Shown here piece by piece: positions 42,121-53,792 of a stretch of DNA of 64,000 bases. The translations under genes were made by a program, and so were the position numbers. This DNA is from Pedomonas mirosovicensis. Its GTDB lineage: Bacteria > Pseudomonadota > Alphaproteobacteria > Sphingomonadales > Sphingomonadaceae. Numbering within the stretch: position 1 is the stretch's first letter; the number at the start of each line of letters is the position of its first letter. Location: the NCBI RefSeq assembly GCF_022569295.1, contig NZ_JAKFIA010000001.1:387001-451000 (forward strand), in the 5' to 3' direction. The notes beneath the pieces were generated by a model. That model was not told the DNA's origin and searched no databases. It saw nothing but the letters and a program-made list of their open reading frames with translations.

Positions 42121-42399
42121 CTAGAAGAACAGCTCGGCCAGCAGGCGACGCACGAACTCGATGCCCAGCGCCACCACCAGCGGGGAGAAGTCCACGCCGC
42201 CGAGATCCGGCAGCACGCGGCGCACCGGACGGCACAGCGGCTCGACGATTCGGTTCAGCGTATGCAGGACGGTCCGCACGAAGGCGTTGTACGGATTGAT
42301 GACGTTGAACGCGACCAGCCAGCTCGCCACGGCGCTGATGATGATGGCGAACAGCAGAAGCTTCAGGATCGTGTCGATAAGCCAGTAAAGCGCAAGCAT
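42121..42399 (-). CDS. YggT family membrane protein
   Basis: A 92-residue protein with two membrane helices (about 5-30 and 68-88) and the family core NPYNAFVRTVLHTLNRIVEP. YggT proteins are linked to osmotic tolerance and, in some bacteria, to cell division (YlmG). It is the first gene of the yggT-yggU-folD-marC operon. Confidence 0.88.
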   Translation of the reverse strand: MLALYWLIDTILKLLLFAIIISAVASWLVAFNVINPYNAFVRTVLHTLNRIVEPLCRPVRRVLPDLGGVDFSPLVVALGIEFVRRLLAELFF

Positions 42400-42485
42400 C
42401 GCGGATTCCCCTGGGGCAGTTCCTCTCGCGGTGTAGCCGGTGAGGGCTCCCTCATCAACCCGATCGTCAACCCGGCGTCATGAGA

Positions 42486-42500
42486 TTAACGACTTGGTAA
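42486..42500 (+). promoter_or_regulatory. CtrA-like box upstream of the FlaEY-like gene
   Basis: TTAACGACTTGGTAA fits TTAA-N7-TTAA with one mismatch (GTAA). It lies 40 bp upstream of the flagellar-type gene. In Caulobacter CtrA controls early flagellar genes, so the match is meaningful, but such a short motif also arises by chance. Confidence 0.4.
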
Positions 42501-42539
42501 CGCCCTGTCGTACAGGGTGTGAACTGGAGGACGTGCGGC

Positions 42540-45398
42540 ATGGCGATAAACCTTTTCGGCAGCACTTCGCAAAGCACCGGGTACAACATCATCCAGATGG
42601 ACCTGTCGGTGCTGGCGACGCCTATCAACACGACATCCTCCGTTCAGGCGATGGTGGCGCAGAAGAACTTCACCACCCCGGCGGTGATCGCGCCGTGGAA
42701 CAGCAATCCTGAGGGCGAAACCTCCACCGATGCCCTGATCCGCAAGGCGCTGGCCGCCAAGACGCTGTTCGACCGCAACGCCCCCGGCCTCAGCGACGCG
42801 GACGGCAACAAGGATCTGGAGAATCTGTTCGGCCTCTACCAGGCGCTGAACACCCTGTCGGCGCTGGCGGAGAAGGCTTCCTCCAAGACTATTTCCGACA
42901 CCTACCGGAACCAGCTGAACGAGCGGTTCCAGGCGGGGCTGGCGGAGATCCAGTCCTATCTGGTGACCGCCCAGGACGATCAGGCCAAGATCCTGTTCGG
43001 CAAGAAGCAGTCCCAGATCGAAACCGTCACCATCCCCAAGACCCCCACCAAATATGAGGGGCTGGGTCTCGTCGCCGAGACATCCCTTGGCACGATCAGC
43101 GGGCTGGATGGCACCGAGAAGTTCACCATCAGCCTCAAAAACTCGACCCAGGCGGATACCTTCACCATCGACCTGTCGCAGATTCCGGGCAACATCTCGG
43201 TCCAGTCGGTCGTCAGCCTGATCAACAACCAGATCACCTCCAAGGTGCTGACCGACGCCAGCGGCAATCCGGTGACCAATTCGAGCGGCAACACCATCCC
43301 GCTCTTCGCCACCCGCGCCGAATCCTACAAGACGGAAGACGGCAAGTGGGGCATCCGCTTCACCAGCAGTTCCACCGAAACCATCACGCTCGGCGACCCG
43401 GCGGTCGGGTCCTCGCTCTACGTGGTGACCGGCAACCAGAAGAACAGCGATACCGCCGTTGGCGGCCTCAGGCGCATCGATGACGTGAACGGCGCGCTGA
43501 CGGTGCCCTACTACGGCAACACCGTGGTGGCGGGCGTCGATACCGGCGCGACCGAGCTGGCCGAAGCGGTCGCCAAATCGGAAGACAAGACCGAGACCAA
43601 GACCGAGGACGGGGACGTGAGCGCCCCCGAGGACCATACGGTCTACGGCGCGACCACCGCCCGCTCGACGGCCGTCGACTCGCAGGGTTTCATCTACGTG
43701 GTCGGCTCCTCCACCGGCGACTTCGGCACCCAGCAGAACGACGGCGGCAACGGCCTCTTCCTCACCAAATACGCCCCCGATGGCTCGGTGGTCTATTCGC
43801 GGCTCGTCGCCGAGGGCGAAAGCGAGGGCTATGGCGTTACCGTCGATAAGGACGACAACGTCATCGTCACGGGCAGCACCACCGGCAAGCTGGGCCCCCG
43901 CGATGTCTTCTCGGGGCAGGACAGCTTCGTCTCCCGCTACTCCGCCGACGGCACGCTGGACTTCACCGTGCAGCTGGACGGCCTTGCGGTCGATGCCGCG
44001 ACCGCCGTGACCACGGATGCCAACGGCGACATCTACATCGCGGGCAACGCCTCGATGGGCCCGGTGGTGAGCGGCCAGCAGTCCCTTGGCGGCGGCGACA
44101 TCTTCGTCGCCAAGATCGACGCCGGCCCGCGCGTGGTGGAGGGTATTCCCAGCCGCCTCGTCTCCATCAACCAGTACGGCACCTCGGGCACGGACACGGT
44201 GGCGGACATCGCCATCGGCCCGGACGGCCAGCTGCTGGTGGCGGGCACCGAAAACGGCGAGGCCGTGGTCCGCAAGTTCGATACCGCCGACCTGACCAGC
44301 CAGCTGGACATGGTGAACCTGGGAGCCGCCAGCCTTTCCGGCATCACGGTCGATGAGACCACGGGCACGGTTGCGGTCGTCGGCAACACCACCACCGGCG
44401 TGCTGAACGCGGGCGCGGCGACGGGCACCTTCAACGGCGCGACCGACGGCTTCCTCGCCCGGCTGGACGGCGCGCTGACCGCGCAGGGGTACACCCTTCT
44501 CGGCACCACGGGCACCGAGAAGATCGGGGACGTGATCGCCAGCAACGGCGAGTTCTTCGTCACCGGCACCACTTCGGGCGTGATGGCGGGCACGGGCAAG
44601 AAGGGCTCGACGGACGCCTTCGTCTCGCGGCTCGATGCCGCCACGGGCGCCGTGGAAGCCACCACCCAGTTCGGCGCGCTGGAAACCGCGACCTCGGGCG
44701 TTGCCCTGGCATTGAACCCGACCGGCCACTCCAACACCCTGGAAAAGCTGGGCCTTCGCACTGGCGTGCTCAACCCGCAGCAATCGCAGGATCTGTTCAG
44801 CGCCACGGGCCTGAAGGCGGGCGACCACTTCTCCATCACCGTGGGCAACACCACCCGCAAGGTGACGGTGCAGGACGGTGACACCATGGAGCGGCTGGCC
44901 ACGCGCATCCGCTCCACCTTCGGCACCGACATCTCCGTGACGGTGAGCACCCTCTCGGCAGGCACCAAGCTCCAGATCAAGACCAAATCGGGCAAGGAGA
45001 TCACCTTCTCCGCCGGAGCCGAAGGGCAGGACGCCCTTGCCAAGCTGGGAATCGAGCCCGGCAAGCTCTACAGCACCCAGGTGCTCTATGGCGTCGGCGG
45101 GGAGGATGACGACAAGGACAAGGACAACTCCAGCAGCGCCCTGAAGCCTGGCGGCAGCTTCGCGCTGGATCTGGACCTCGGCCTTTCCATCAGCGACGAG
45201 AAGTCGGCCGAGTATGTCACCAACCTGATGAAGAACTCGGTGGAGACCATCAAGCGCGCCTATCGCTCGCTCTACTACGACCCGAACAAGGCGGCGATGG
45301 AAGAGCAGGCCAAGTATGCCGGCGCGGTTCCGGCCTATCTGACCAACAAGATCGCCAACTATCAGGACGCGCTCGCCCGACTGACCGGATCCTACTGA
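42540..45398 (+). CDS. FlaEY-like flagellar regulatory protein with beta-propeller repeats
   Basis: A 952-residue protein. It begins MAINLFGSTSQSTGYN, followed by a helical region (about 60-150). The middle (about 365-720) has repeated blades such as DSQGFIYVVGSSTGDFG, DKDDNVIVTGSTTGKLG and GPDGQLLVAGTENGEAVVRKFD, resembling SBBP-type propellers. A segment near 770-840 (FSITVGNTTRKVTVQDGDTMERL) resembles flagellin insertions, and the C-terminus is helical. From memory the start and layout match Caulobacter FlaEY; I could not check this. ATG 42540 follows GGAGG. It has no signal peptide. Confidence 0.6.
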   Translation: MAINLFGSTSQSTGYNIIQMDLSVLATPINTTSSVQAMVAQKNFTTPAVIAPWNSNPEGETSTDALIRKALAAKTLFDRNAPGLSDADGNKDLENLFGLYQALNTLSALAEKASSKTISDTYRNQLNERFQAGLAEIQSYLVTAQDDQAKILFGKKQSQIETVTIPKTPTKYEGLGLVAETSLGTISGLDGTEKFTISLKNSTQADTFTIDLSQIPGNISVQSVVSLINNQITSKVLTDASGNPVTNSSGNTIPLFATRAESYKTEDGKWGIRFTSSSTETITLGDPAVGSSLYVVTGNQKNSDTAVGGLRRIDDVNGALTVPYYGNTVVAGVDTGATELAEAVAKSEDKTETKTEDGDVSAPEDHTVYGATTARSTAVDSQGFIYVVGSSTGDFGTQQNDGGNGLFLTKYAPDGSVVYSRLVAEGESEGYGVTVDKDDNVIVTGSTTGKLGPRDVFSGQDSFVSRYSADGTLDFTVQLDGLAVDAATAVTTDANGDIYIAGNASMGPVVSGQQSLGGGDIFVAKIDAGPRVVEGIPSRLVSINQYGTSGTDTVADIAIGPDGQLLVAGTENGEAVVRKFDTADLTSQLDMVNLGAASLSGITVDETTGTVAVVGNTTTGVLNAGAATGTFNGATDGFLARLDGALTAQGYTLLGTTGTEKIGDVIASNGEFFVTGTTSGVMAGTGKKGSTDAFVSRLDAATGAVEATTQFGALETATSGVALALNPTGHSNTLEKLGLRTGVLNPQQSQDLFSATGLKAGDHFSITVGNTTRKVTVQDGDTMERLATRIRSTFGTDISVTVSTLSAGTKLQIKTKSGKEITFSAGAEGQDALAKLGIEPGKLYSTQVLYGVGGEDDDKDKDNSSSALKPGGSFALDLDLGLSISDEKSAEYVTNLMKNSVETIKRAYRSLYYDPNKAAMEEQAKYAGAVPAYLTNKIANYQDALARLTGSY

Positions 45399-45829
45399 TG
45401 CCTCGCCCCCGCCTCCTGCAACTGATGGCAACCCTCGCCTTGACGGCCTGCCTTGGCGCGCCCGTTGCCGCGCAGGCGGCCGAGGCCGGGGCGGAAGGCC
45501 AGCCCCTTTTCAATTTCGTGCGCTTCGAGCCGATCATCGTCACCATCTTCGACAGCAACCGCGCCACCGGCCTGATGTCGGTGACCGTGGCCCTGCAGGT
45601 GTCAACGCCCGAGGACAGGGAGGATATCGAAACGCGGCGGATGAAATACATCGACGCCTTCAACGCCGCCCTGATGCAGATGGGGCGGCTGCATGTCATG
45701 CCCAACCGGCCCCTCGACGTGAAGCTGCTCGCCAGCACGCTGGAGTCCACCGCCAATCGCATCCACGGCAAAGGCAAGGGCAAGGTGCACGCGCTCATCC
45801 TCGACGCCTCCACCCGCCCGCTGGGGTGA
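45398..45829 (+). CDS. Exported FliL-like protein
   Basis: A 143-residue protein. Residues 1-28 are a signal peptide with ACLGAPVAAQAA; the mature part begins FNFVRFEPIIVTIFDSNRATGLMSVTVALQV, like the C-terminal domain of the flagellar stator protein FliL, which also starts with strand-rich Y-x-L-x-P and V-x-V-x-L patterns. Its ATG overlaps the upstream stop by one base (TGATG), so it is coupled to the FlaEY-like gene. A flagellar role is inferred from both facts. Confidence 0.6.
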   Translation: MPRPRLLQLMATLALTACLGAPVAAQAAEAGAEGQPLFNFVRFEPIIVTIFDSNRATGLMSVTVALQVSTPEDREDIETRRMKYIDAFNAALMQMGRLHVMPNRPLDVKLLASTLESTANRIHGKGKGKVHALILDASTRPLG

Positions 45830-45879
45830 GCGGGCTCTTTCTGGTTTTTTAGGCCTGATTTTTTAGGGAAGTTTCTTTT

Positions 45880-46060
45880 TGCAAAGGGTCTTGGCCCCCT
45901 CTGCACTCCCTTATGTTTTTCGGGCCGCGTCTCGCGGAAGCGGTGGCCACCCGCCGGTCATGCCGGTGAGTTGCCGCACCCGAAAGAGGCGCGAAGCAAC
46001 TGACCGGGTGCGTCCAGACAAAACGAATGGGGGATTCTAAGGGGGGCCCAAGACCCCCTT
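45880..46060. repeat. Composite palindromic intergenic element, copy 8
   Basis: The left half is an imperfect TGCAAAGGGTC...CCCCCTCTGCA hairpin (45880-45904) followed by CTCCCTTATGTTTTT; the core has GGGCCGCG at 45922. The right half is AAACGAATGGGGG then AAGGGGG...CCCCCTT (46039-46060). It fills the convergent gap between the FliL-like gene and the SDR gene. Confidence 0.75.
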
Positions 46061-46090
46061 TGCTATGCCTTCTGCTTGTTTGCCTCCGCC

Positions 46091-46906
46091 TCACATCGCC
46101 GAGACACCGCCGTCGATGTACAGCTCCGCGCCGGTGACATAGCGAGCCTCATCCGAGCACAGGTAGACGGCGGCATGGGCCACGTCGTCCGGTTCGCCCA
46201 CCCGGCCCATGGGGATCTGCCGGCCCAGCTTTTCAAGGAGCGCCTGCCGCTCGAGATCAGGCGCCATGCCATCGAGAATGGGCGTGTCGATGAAAGTGGG
46301 ATGCACGGAGTTGCAGGTGATGGGATAGCGCGCCTTGGTACAGTGGAGCGCCACCGACTTGGTGAGGTGCCGCACCGCCGCCTTGGCCGAATTGTAGGCG
46401 GCAAGGTTGGCCGAGGCGATAACCCCGGCGATGGATGAAATGTTGAGGATGGAGCCGCGTCCACCCATAGCGCTTGCGGTGCGGTTGATGACCGGCAGGG
46501 CCAGCTTGCACCCCAAGAACACGCTGTCCAGGTCCACGGCGTGAACGCGCCGCCAGTCCTCCAGCGAGGTTTCCTCCACCGTGCCGTGGGCGCCGATGCC
46601 GGCGTTGTTCACCAGAATGTGCAGGCCGCCGAAGCGCCGCTCCGCCTCCGCCAGCGCGGCTTCCCACTGGGCGGGGTTGATGACATCGTGCTGGATGCCG
46701 GCGGCCGCGGGCCCCAGCGCTGCCGCCACCTTCTCCACCGCCGGGCCATTGATGTCGGTGAGCAGCACCCGCGCGCCCTCGCCCACGAAGCGGGTCGCCA
46801 TGGCGCGCCCCAGCCCCGAGGCCGCGCCGGTGACGAGGGCGGTCTTGCCGGCCAGTCTTCCGTCCCCGCCCCTGTACCCGGATGTTCCGCCCGGCTGCAT
46901 GGTCAT
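46091..46906 (-). CDS. Short-chain dehydrogenase/reductase
   Basis: A 271-residue classical SDR. The NAD(P) loop is TGAASGLGRA, NNAGIG follows, and the active site has NISSIAG with the catalytic serine and YNSAKAAV with tyrosine and lysine. D in LLTDING suggests NAD preference. It resembles cyclopentanol or 3-alpha/7-alpha hydroxysteroid-type dehydrogenases, but the substrate cannot be stated. ATG 46906 follows GGAGGAAGG; the longer open frame is rejected. Confidence 0.9.
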   Translation of the reverse strand: MTMQPGGTSGYRGGDGRLAGKTALVTGAASGLGRAMATRFVGEGARVLLTDINGPAVEKVAAALGPAAAGIQHDVINPAQWEAALAEAERRFGGLHILVNNAGIGAHGTVEETSLEDWRRVHAVDLDSVFLGCKLALPVINRTASAMGGRGSILNISSIAGVIASANLAAYNSAKAAVRHLTKSVALHCTKARYPITCNSVHPTFIDTPILDGMAPDLERQALLEKLGRQIPMGRVGEPDDVAHAAVYLCSDEARYVTGAELYIDGGVSAM

Positions 46907-47432
46907 CGCGCCTTCCTCCCTCTCCTCCGCCGGCAACCGGCCCCTTCCCCCTGGGTTTGTTCTCGAAATGAGTAGCGAGCGGCCGGCAGCGCCGCCAATC
47001 CCTCCCCCTGTTTCGGCGTGAATGGCAACGGGGGGCGGCCGGAGACGGCGGATGAAGGCTGAGGTTGCCTGTCCGGCTGTGAAGCGCAGAAATCTGCGGT
47101 TCTCCCCAGACACGAGGGCCGGCCGGGGCATTGAAGGAGCAGCCAAAACCCACCTGTTCAGGTGAGGGCTCCGGCAGAGAAACAAGTCAACGATAAGTTG
47201 TTTTGCAAAATATTTTTAATGTATGACTTAATGTGAAATTATTCTCCACACGACAAAATTATCAAGATGGATTCCATAAATAATATGCGTTTTTAATCCT
47301 TAAAGACTTTCTTGATTTACGTGTAAGAGGTCCATTTCTACGGACATAATACTTCAAATTAGTCTCTTCTACCTAGGAAGCCGGGCACCGCGATGCTATG
47401 TTCCCCACCATTGTTCACGTGGGAGATCGCGC
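46907..47432. other. Gene-free region with an AT-rich patch upstream of irr
   Basis: This 526-bp divergent gap has no supported gene. The part from 46907 to 47180 is GC-rich and looks like a leader or decayed coding sequence. From about 47183 to 47380 the sequence is strikingly AT-rich with runs of A and T, unlike the rest of the window. It probably holds the irr promoter and perhaps operator sites, but no clear consensus was found. Confidence 0.65.
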
Positions 47433-47879
47433 ATGGGGCGCATCAATACAGGTCGATCACAGCGCATACAGCCTCAGGCGGCCCTTGTGAGCCGACTGCG
47501 GGCTGCGGGCTTGCGGCCCACGCAGCAACGCATTGCCCTGGCCGCCCTGTTGTTTCAGGGGGAGCAGCCACGTCATGTTACCGCCGAACAACTGTTCGCC
47601 GGCGCGACGGCAGCGGGCGTGCCGATCTCGCTGGCAACGGTCTACAACACGTTGCGCCAGTTCACGGCGGCGGGACTGCTCCAGCAGGTGGTGCTGGAGG
47701 CGGGACGCTGCCATTTCGACACCAATGTGGAGCCGCACCAGCATGTCGTGATCGTGGACAGCACGGACATCCGCGACATTGACTCAAAAGAAATCGTATT
47801 TGCCCAGCTGCCGCCCCCGCCCGAGGGCACGCAGATCGAGCGGATCGACGTCATCATCCGCGTCAGGCCCGCGGCCTGA
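47433..47879 (+). CDS. irr: Irr-type iron response regulator (Fur family)
   Basis: A 148-residue Fur-family protein. The winged helix has LRAAGLRPTQQRIALAALLF then HVTAEQLFAGATAAGVPISLATVYNTL in two parts; the dimerisation domain has FDTNVEPHQHVVIVD. The ISLATVYNTLRQFTAAGLL and FDTNV features are those of Irr, which senses haem rather than free iron and controls haem synthesis and iron storage. ATG 47433 is preceded by GGGAG. hemE and hemJ, in the same window, are plausible targets. Confidence 0.85.
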   Translation: MGRINTGRSQRIQPQAALVSRLRAAGLRPTQQRIALAALLFQGEQPRHVTAEQLFAGATAAGVPISLATVYNTLRQFTAAGLLQQVVLEAGRCHFDTNVEPHQHVVIVDSTDIRDIDSKEIVFAQLPPPPEGTQIERIDVIIRVRPAA

Positions 47880-47895
47880 CTGACGGGCCACGCCA

Positions 47896-47919
47896 CGGCC
47901 GGGCTCATCCCCCCGGCCG
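47896..47919. terminator. Hairpin between irr and the convergent hydrolase gene
   Basis: CGGCCGGG and CCCGGCCG pair around an 8-nt loop. There is no T-tract on either side, so it is at best a weak bidirectional terminator. Confidence 0.4.
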
Positions 47920-47957
47920 GGCCGCCCTTCCTCACATCAACGTAAGGCTTGCCGGCC

Positions 47958-48737
47958 TCAGGCCGTTTGAAGGCTTGCCAGGAACGCGTCGATGAGGCCG
48001 GTCACCTTGTCGCGCACGGGCAGGTGGAACAGCCAGTGCCCGGTGTCGTCCAGCTCGCAGTACTGGACCGGCCGGGGCAACCGCCGCGCGGTCGCCCGCC
48101 CCACAGAGGCGGGCGTGATGCGATCCTGCGTGCCCACAACCACCAGACTGGGGCAGCGGATGTGGTCGTAATTCACCTTGGTCCGGCGGGCGAGGGAAAC
48201 GGCACCGAAGGCGACCTCGGCCAGAACCTTGCCGGATTCATAGACCGCCTGCCCGTACTCCAGCTCGGCCACGTCGGCGGGCACGCCGTTGAACACGCCG
48301 TAGAACGCCACCTCGCGCGGCAGCGGCAGGGCTTCATCCCAGAAGCCCCAGCGGCTCATGATCGGCCAGCAGGTGCGGATGGGCCCCCACGCCAGCGGCA
48401 GGATGTCCGCCGACGGTCCGGGGGCGAGCAGCACCAGCCCCGCGGGGGAGAGCCGATCCGCCAGCATCTGGGCGATGAGGCCGCCAAGCGAATGGCCGAT
48501 GAGCACCACCGGCCCTTCGATCTCGCGCAGGTCTGCCTCCAGCGCCGCCACATAGTCGGTGACGCTGAGATCGGCCAGCGCGGGCGGAACCGGATCGGAA
48601 GGGGAAATGTCATGGCCCGGCAGGGCCGGCGCCCTGGTCTGGTAGCCGTTCGCCTCGAAGTGCGCGCGAACGGCGTCCCAAATGCGGGGCTGCGCCCACA
48701 TGCCATGGATAAAGTACAGCAACGGCTTTTCAGCCAT
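47958..48737 (-). CDS. Alpha/beta hydrolase
   Basis: A 259-residue hydrolase. The nucleophile elbow is GHSLGG, the oxyanion region is LLYFIHGMW near the start, and the catalytic histidine lies in DDTGHWLFH near the end, with D in VVGTQDRITP. The fold is certain; the ester or other substrate is not. It starts at ATG 48737, 37 bp downstream of maeB in the same direction. Confidence 0.87.
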   Translation of the reverse strand: MAEKPLLYFIHGMWAQPRIWDAVRAHFEANGYQTRAPALPGHDISPSDPVPPALADLSVTDYVAALEADLREIEGPVVLIGHSLGGLIAQMLADRLSPAGLVLLAPGPSADILPLAWGPIRTCWPIMSRWGFWDEALPLPREVAFYGVFNGVPADVAELEYGQAVYESGKVLAEVAFGAVSLARRTKVNYDHIRCPSLVVVGTQDRITPASVGRATARRLPRPVQYCELDDTGHWLFHLPVRDKVTGLIDAFLASLQTA

Positions 48738-48774
48738 GACAGTCCCCCTCTGACTCTCGTCTCCCCGTCCCGGC

Positions 48775-51039
<2,265 letters not shown>

Positions 51040-51081
51040 TCCCTCTCCCTTTCCTCTACGCTCACCGCTAAAACTGGTCCG

Positions 51082-53783
51082 ATGTACAGAAACTCACCCG
51101 ACGCGTCTATCAAAGCCAACACGCCCGTAACGGCCGGTGCAACGCCAATGATGGCTCAGTATCTTTCAGTCAAGGCCGAGTATCCTGACTGTTTGCTGTT
51201 CTATCGCATGGGTGACTTTTACGAATTGTTTTTTGAGGACGCCCGGCAGGCCGCCGCTGCCCTCGATATCGCCCTCACCCACCGGGGCAAGCACCTGGGC
51301 GAGGACATCCCCATGTGCGGCGTGCCCATCCATGCCGCCGAGGGGTATCTCGCCCGCCTCATCAAACACGGCTTCCGCGTCGCCGTTGCCGAGCAGATGG
51401 AAGACCCGGCCGAGGCCAAGAAGCGCGGCTCCAAGTCCGTCGTGCGGCGGGAGATCGTGCGCCTTGTCACCCCCGGCACGCTGACGGAAGAGACGCTGCT
51501 CGACACCCGCGCCAGCAACTACATCGCCGCCCTTGGCGAGGCGCAAGGCACGCTGGCCCTTGCCTGGTGCGACATGTCGACGGGCCGGTTCTGCACCATG
51601 GCGCTGACGCCGGACCGGGTGGAGGCGGAGATCGCCCGCCTCGCGCCCGCCGAACTGCTCTACCCGGACAACCTCCAGCCGCCCGCCGTGTGCGAGGTGA
51701 CCGGCACCTCCACCACCATCATGCCCCGCCACCGGTTCGACAGCCTCAAGGGGGCGGAACGCCTGAAGGGGCTGTTTGGGGTCTCCAGCCTCGACAGTTT
51801 CGGGGAGTTTTCGCGGGCGGAAATGTCCGCCGCCGGAGCGCTGGTCGACTACCTCGACGAAACCCAGAAGGGCGCGCTGCCCCGCCTTTCGGCCCCCGTC
51901 GGGAAGAGGCCGCAACCGTCATGGCGATCGACGCTGCCACGCGGTTCTCGCTGGAGCTCACCCGCACCACGGGTGGCGAGCGCAAGGGCAGCCTGCTTTC
52001 CTGCATCGATCTCACCGTCACCGGCGCGGGCGCGCGCCTGCTGGCCGATGACCTCGCCGCGCCGCTGACCGACTGCGACGTCATCCGCCAGCGGCTGGAC
52101 CTGGTGAACTGGTTCTTCGAGGATACCATCATCCGCACCCGCACGCGGGATATCCTGAAAGAAACGCCGGACATGGAGCGGGCGCTCTCCCGCCTCTCCG
52201 TGGGCCGGGCCGGGCCGCGAGACATCGCCGCCATCCGCAGCGGGCTCACCCAGGCGCTCAGCCTCAAGGCAACCCTGCTGGACGCCTATGGCCAGCCCAT
52301 CGCCGCCTGCGCCATGCTGGAGGAGCAACTGGGGCGCATCGGCGCGCACGGCGAACTGCTGGACCTGCTCTCCCGCGCGCTGGTGGCCGAGCCGCCCGTC
52401 GCCGTGGCGGATGGTGGCTTCATCGCCAGCGGCTTTGATGCGACGCTCGATGAGCTGCGCTCCTTGAGCGCCGACGGCCGCCGGGCGATCGCGGCGCTCG
52501 AAGCCCGCTATCGGGACGAGACTGGCATCAACACGCTCAAGATCAAGCACAACAACCTGATCGGCTATCACATCGAGGTGCCGGCCAAGCAGGCAGACCC
52601 GCTGCTGGCCAACGATACTTACGTGCACCGCCAGACCATGGCGGGCGCGGTGCGCTTCTCGACCGGCGAACTGGCGGACCTCGCCCTTCGCATTTCGCAG
52701 GCGGGGGACCGCGCGCTGGCGCTGGAGAAGGAGCATTTCGAGGCGCTGCGGACGGCAATCCTGACCGACGGGCAGGCGATCGGCCTGACTGCCGCCGCGC
52801 TCTCCCGGCTGGACGTGGCCTCGGCGCTCGCCGAACTGGCCGCTAAGGACAGCTGGTGCCGCCCGGAGGTAACGCCGGACAGCGGCTTCCACATCGAGGG
52901 CGGCCGCCACCCGGTGGTAGAAGCGGCGCTCAGGAAACAGGGCCAGCCGTTCGTCGCCAACGATTGCGACCTGCGGTCGGAACGCCGCGTGTGGCTCATC
53001 ACCGGCCCCAACATGGCGGGTAAGTCCACTTTTCTCAGGCAGAACGCGCTTATTGCCATCCTCGCGCAGATGGGATCGTTCGTGCCCGCGCGCACGGCCA
53101 GCATCGGCGTCGTCGACCGTTTGTTCAGCCGCGTCGGCGCGGCGGACAATCTGGCGCAGGGGCGCTCCACCTTCATGGTGGAGATGATCGAGACCGCCGC
53201 CATCCTCAATCAGGCGACGGAGCGCTCCCTCGTCATTCTCGACGAGGTGGGGCGCGGCACGGCGACCTACGACGGCCTTTCCATCGCCTGGGCGGTGCTG
53301 GAGCACCTGCACGAGAACACCCGCTGCCGCACCCTGTTCGCCACCCACTATCATGAGCTGACCGCGCTTGCGGAGCGCATGTCCGCCATCGCGCTCTACA
53401 CCGTGCGGGTGAGCCAGTGGAAGGACGAGCTGGTATTCCTGCACGAGATCGCGCCGGGCGCGGCCGACCGCTCCTACGGTCTTGCGGTTGCCAAGCTGGC
53501 GGGCCTGCCCGCCCCGGTGGTGCGCCGCGCGCAGGATATCCTCAACCGGCTGGAGCAGCCCGGCAATCAGGCAGGGAGCGCGAAGGACGGCGGGGCCAAG
53601 GCCGCGCTGGAGAGCCTGCCGCTGTTCGCCGCCGCCCCGGCAGAGGAGCCGGCAGCTAAGGCTGGCCCCGATCCGCTGCGGGAAGCGTTATCCGCCGTGC
53701 GCCCCGATGACCTGACCCCACGGCAGGCACATGATCTCATCTACCAGCTTATATCGTTGGCAGAGAAACCCGATCCCTCGTAG
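51082..53783 (+). CDS. mutS: DNA mismatch repair protein MutS (one-base frameshift)
   Basis: The mismatch-recognition ATPase. The N-terminal domain has [17 protein letters not shown] with the mismatch-contacting F-x-E-like motif; the ATPase has [28 protein letters not shown] and the final ATHYHELT. The frame breaks at the C5 run 51893-51897: upstream ends LPRLSAP, downstream resumes [15 protein letters not shown]. One extra C joins them into about 900 residues. As sequenced the protein would end soon after residue 275 and lack core and ATPase. ATG 51082 is used; glnD follows 9 bp on. Confidence 0.92.
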
Positions 53784-53792
53784 GCTGAGCCC

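Noticed and set aside
42486-45431. A 981-codon open frame on the minus strand opposite the FlaEY-like gene
   Set aside because: High GC content leaves long antisense frames open. The translation is rich in G, R, H and V with no domain, and the plus strand has a good start and recognisable repeats.
51880-51920. Programmed frameshifting in mutS
   Set aside because: There is no slippery heptamer with a following pseudoknot, and the family is not known to use recoding. An indel is simpler.
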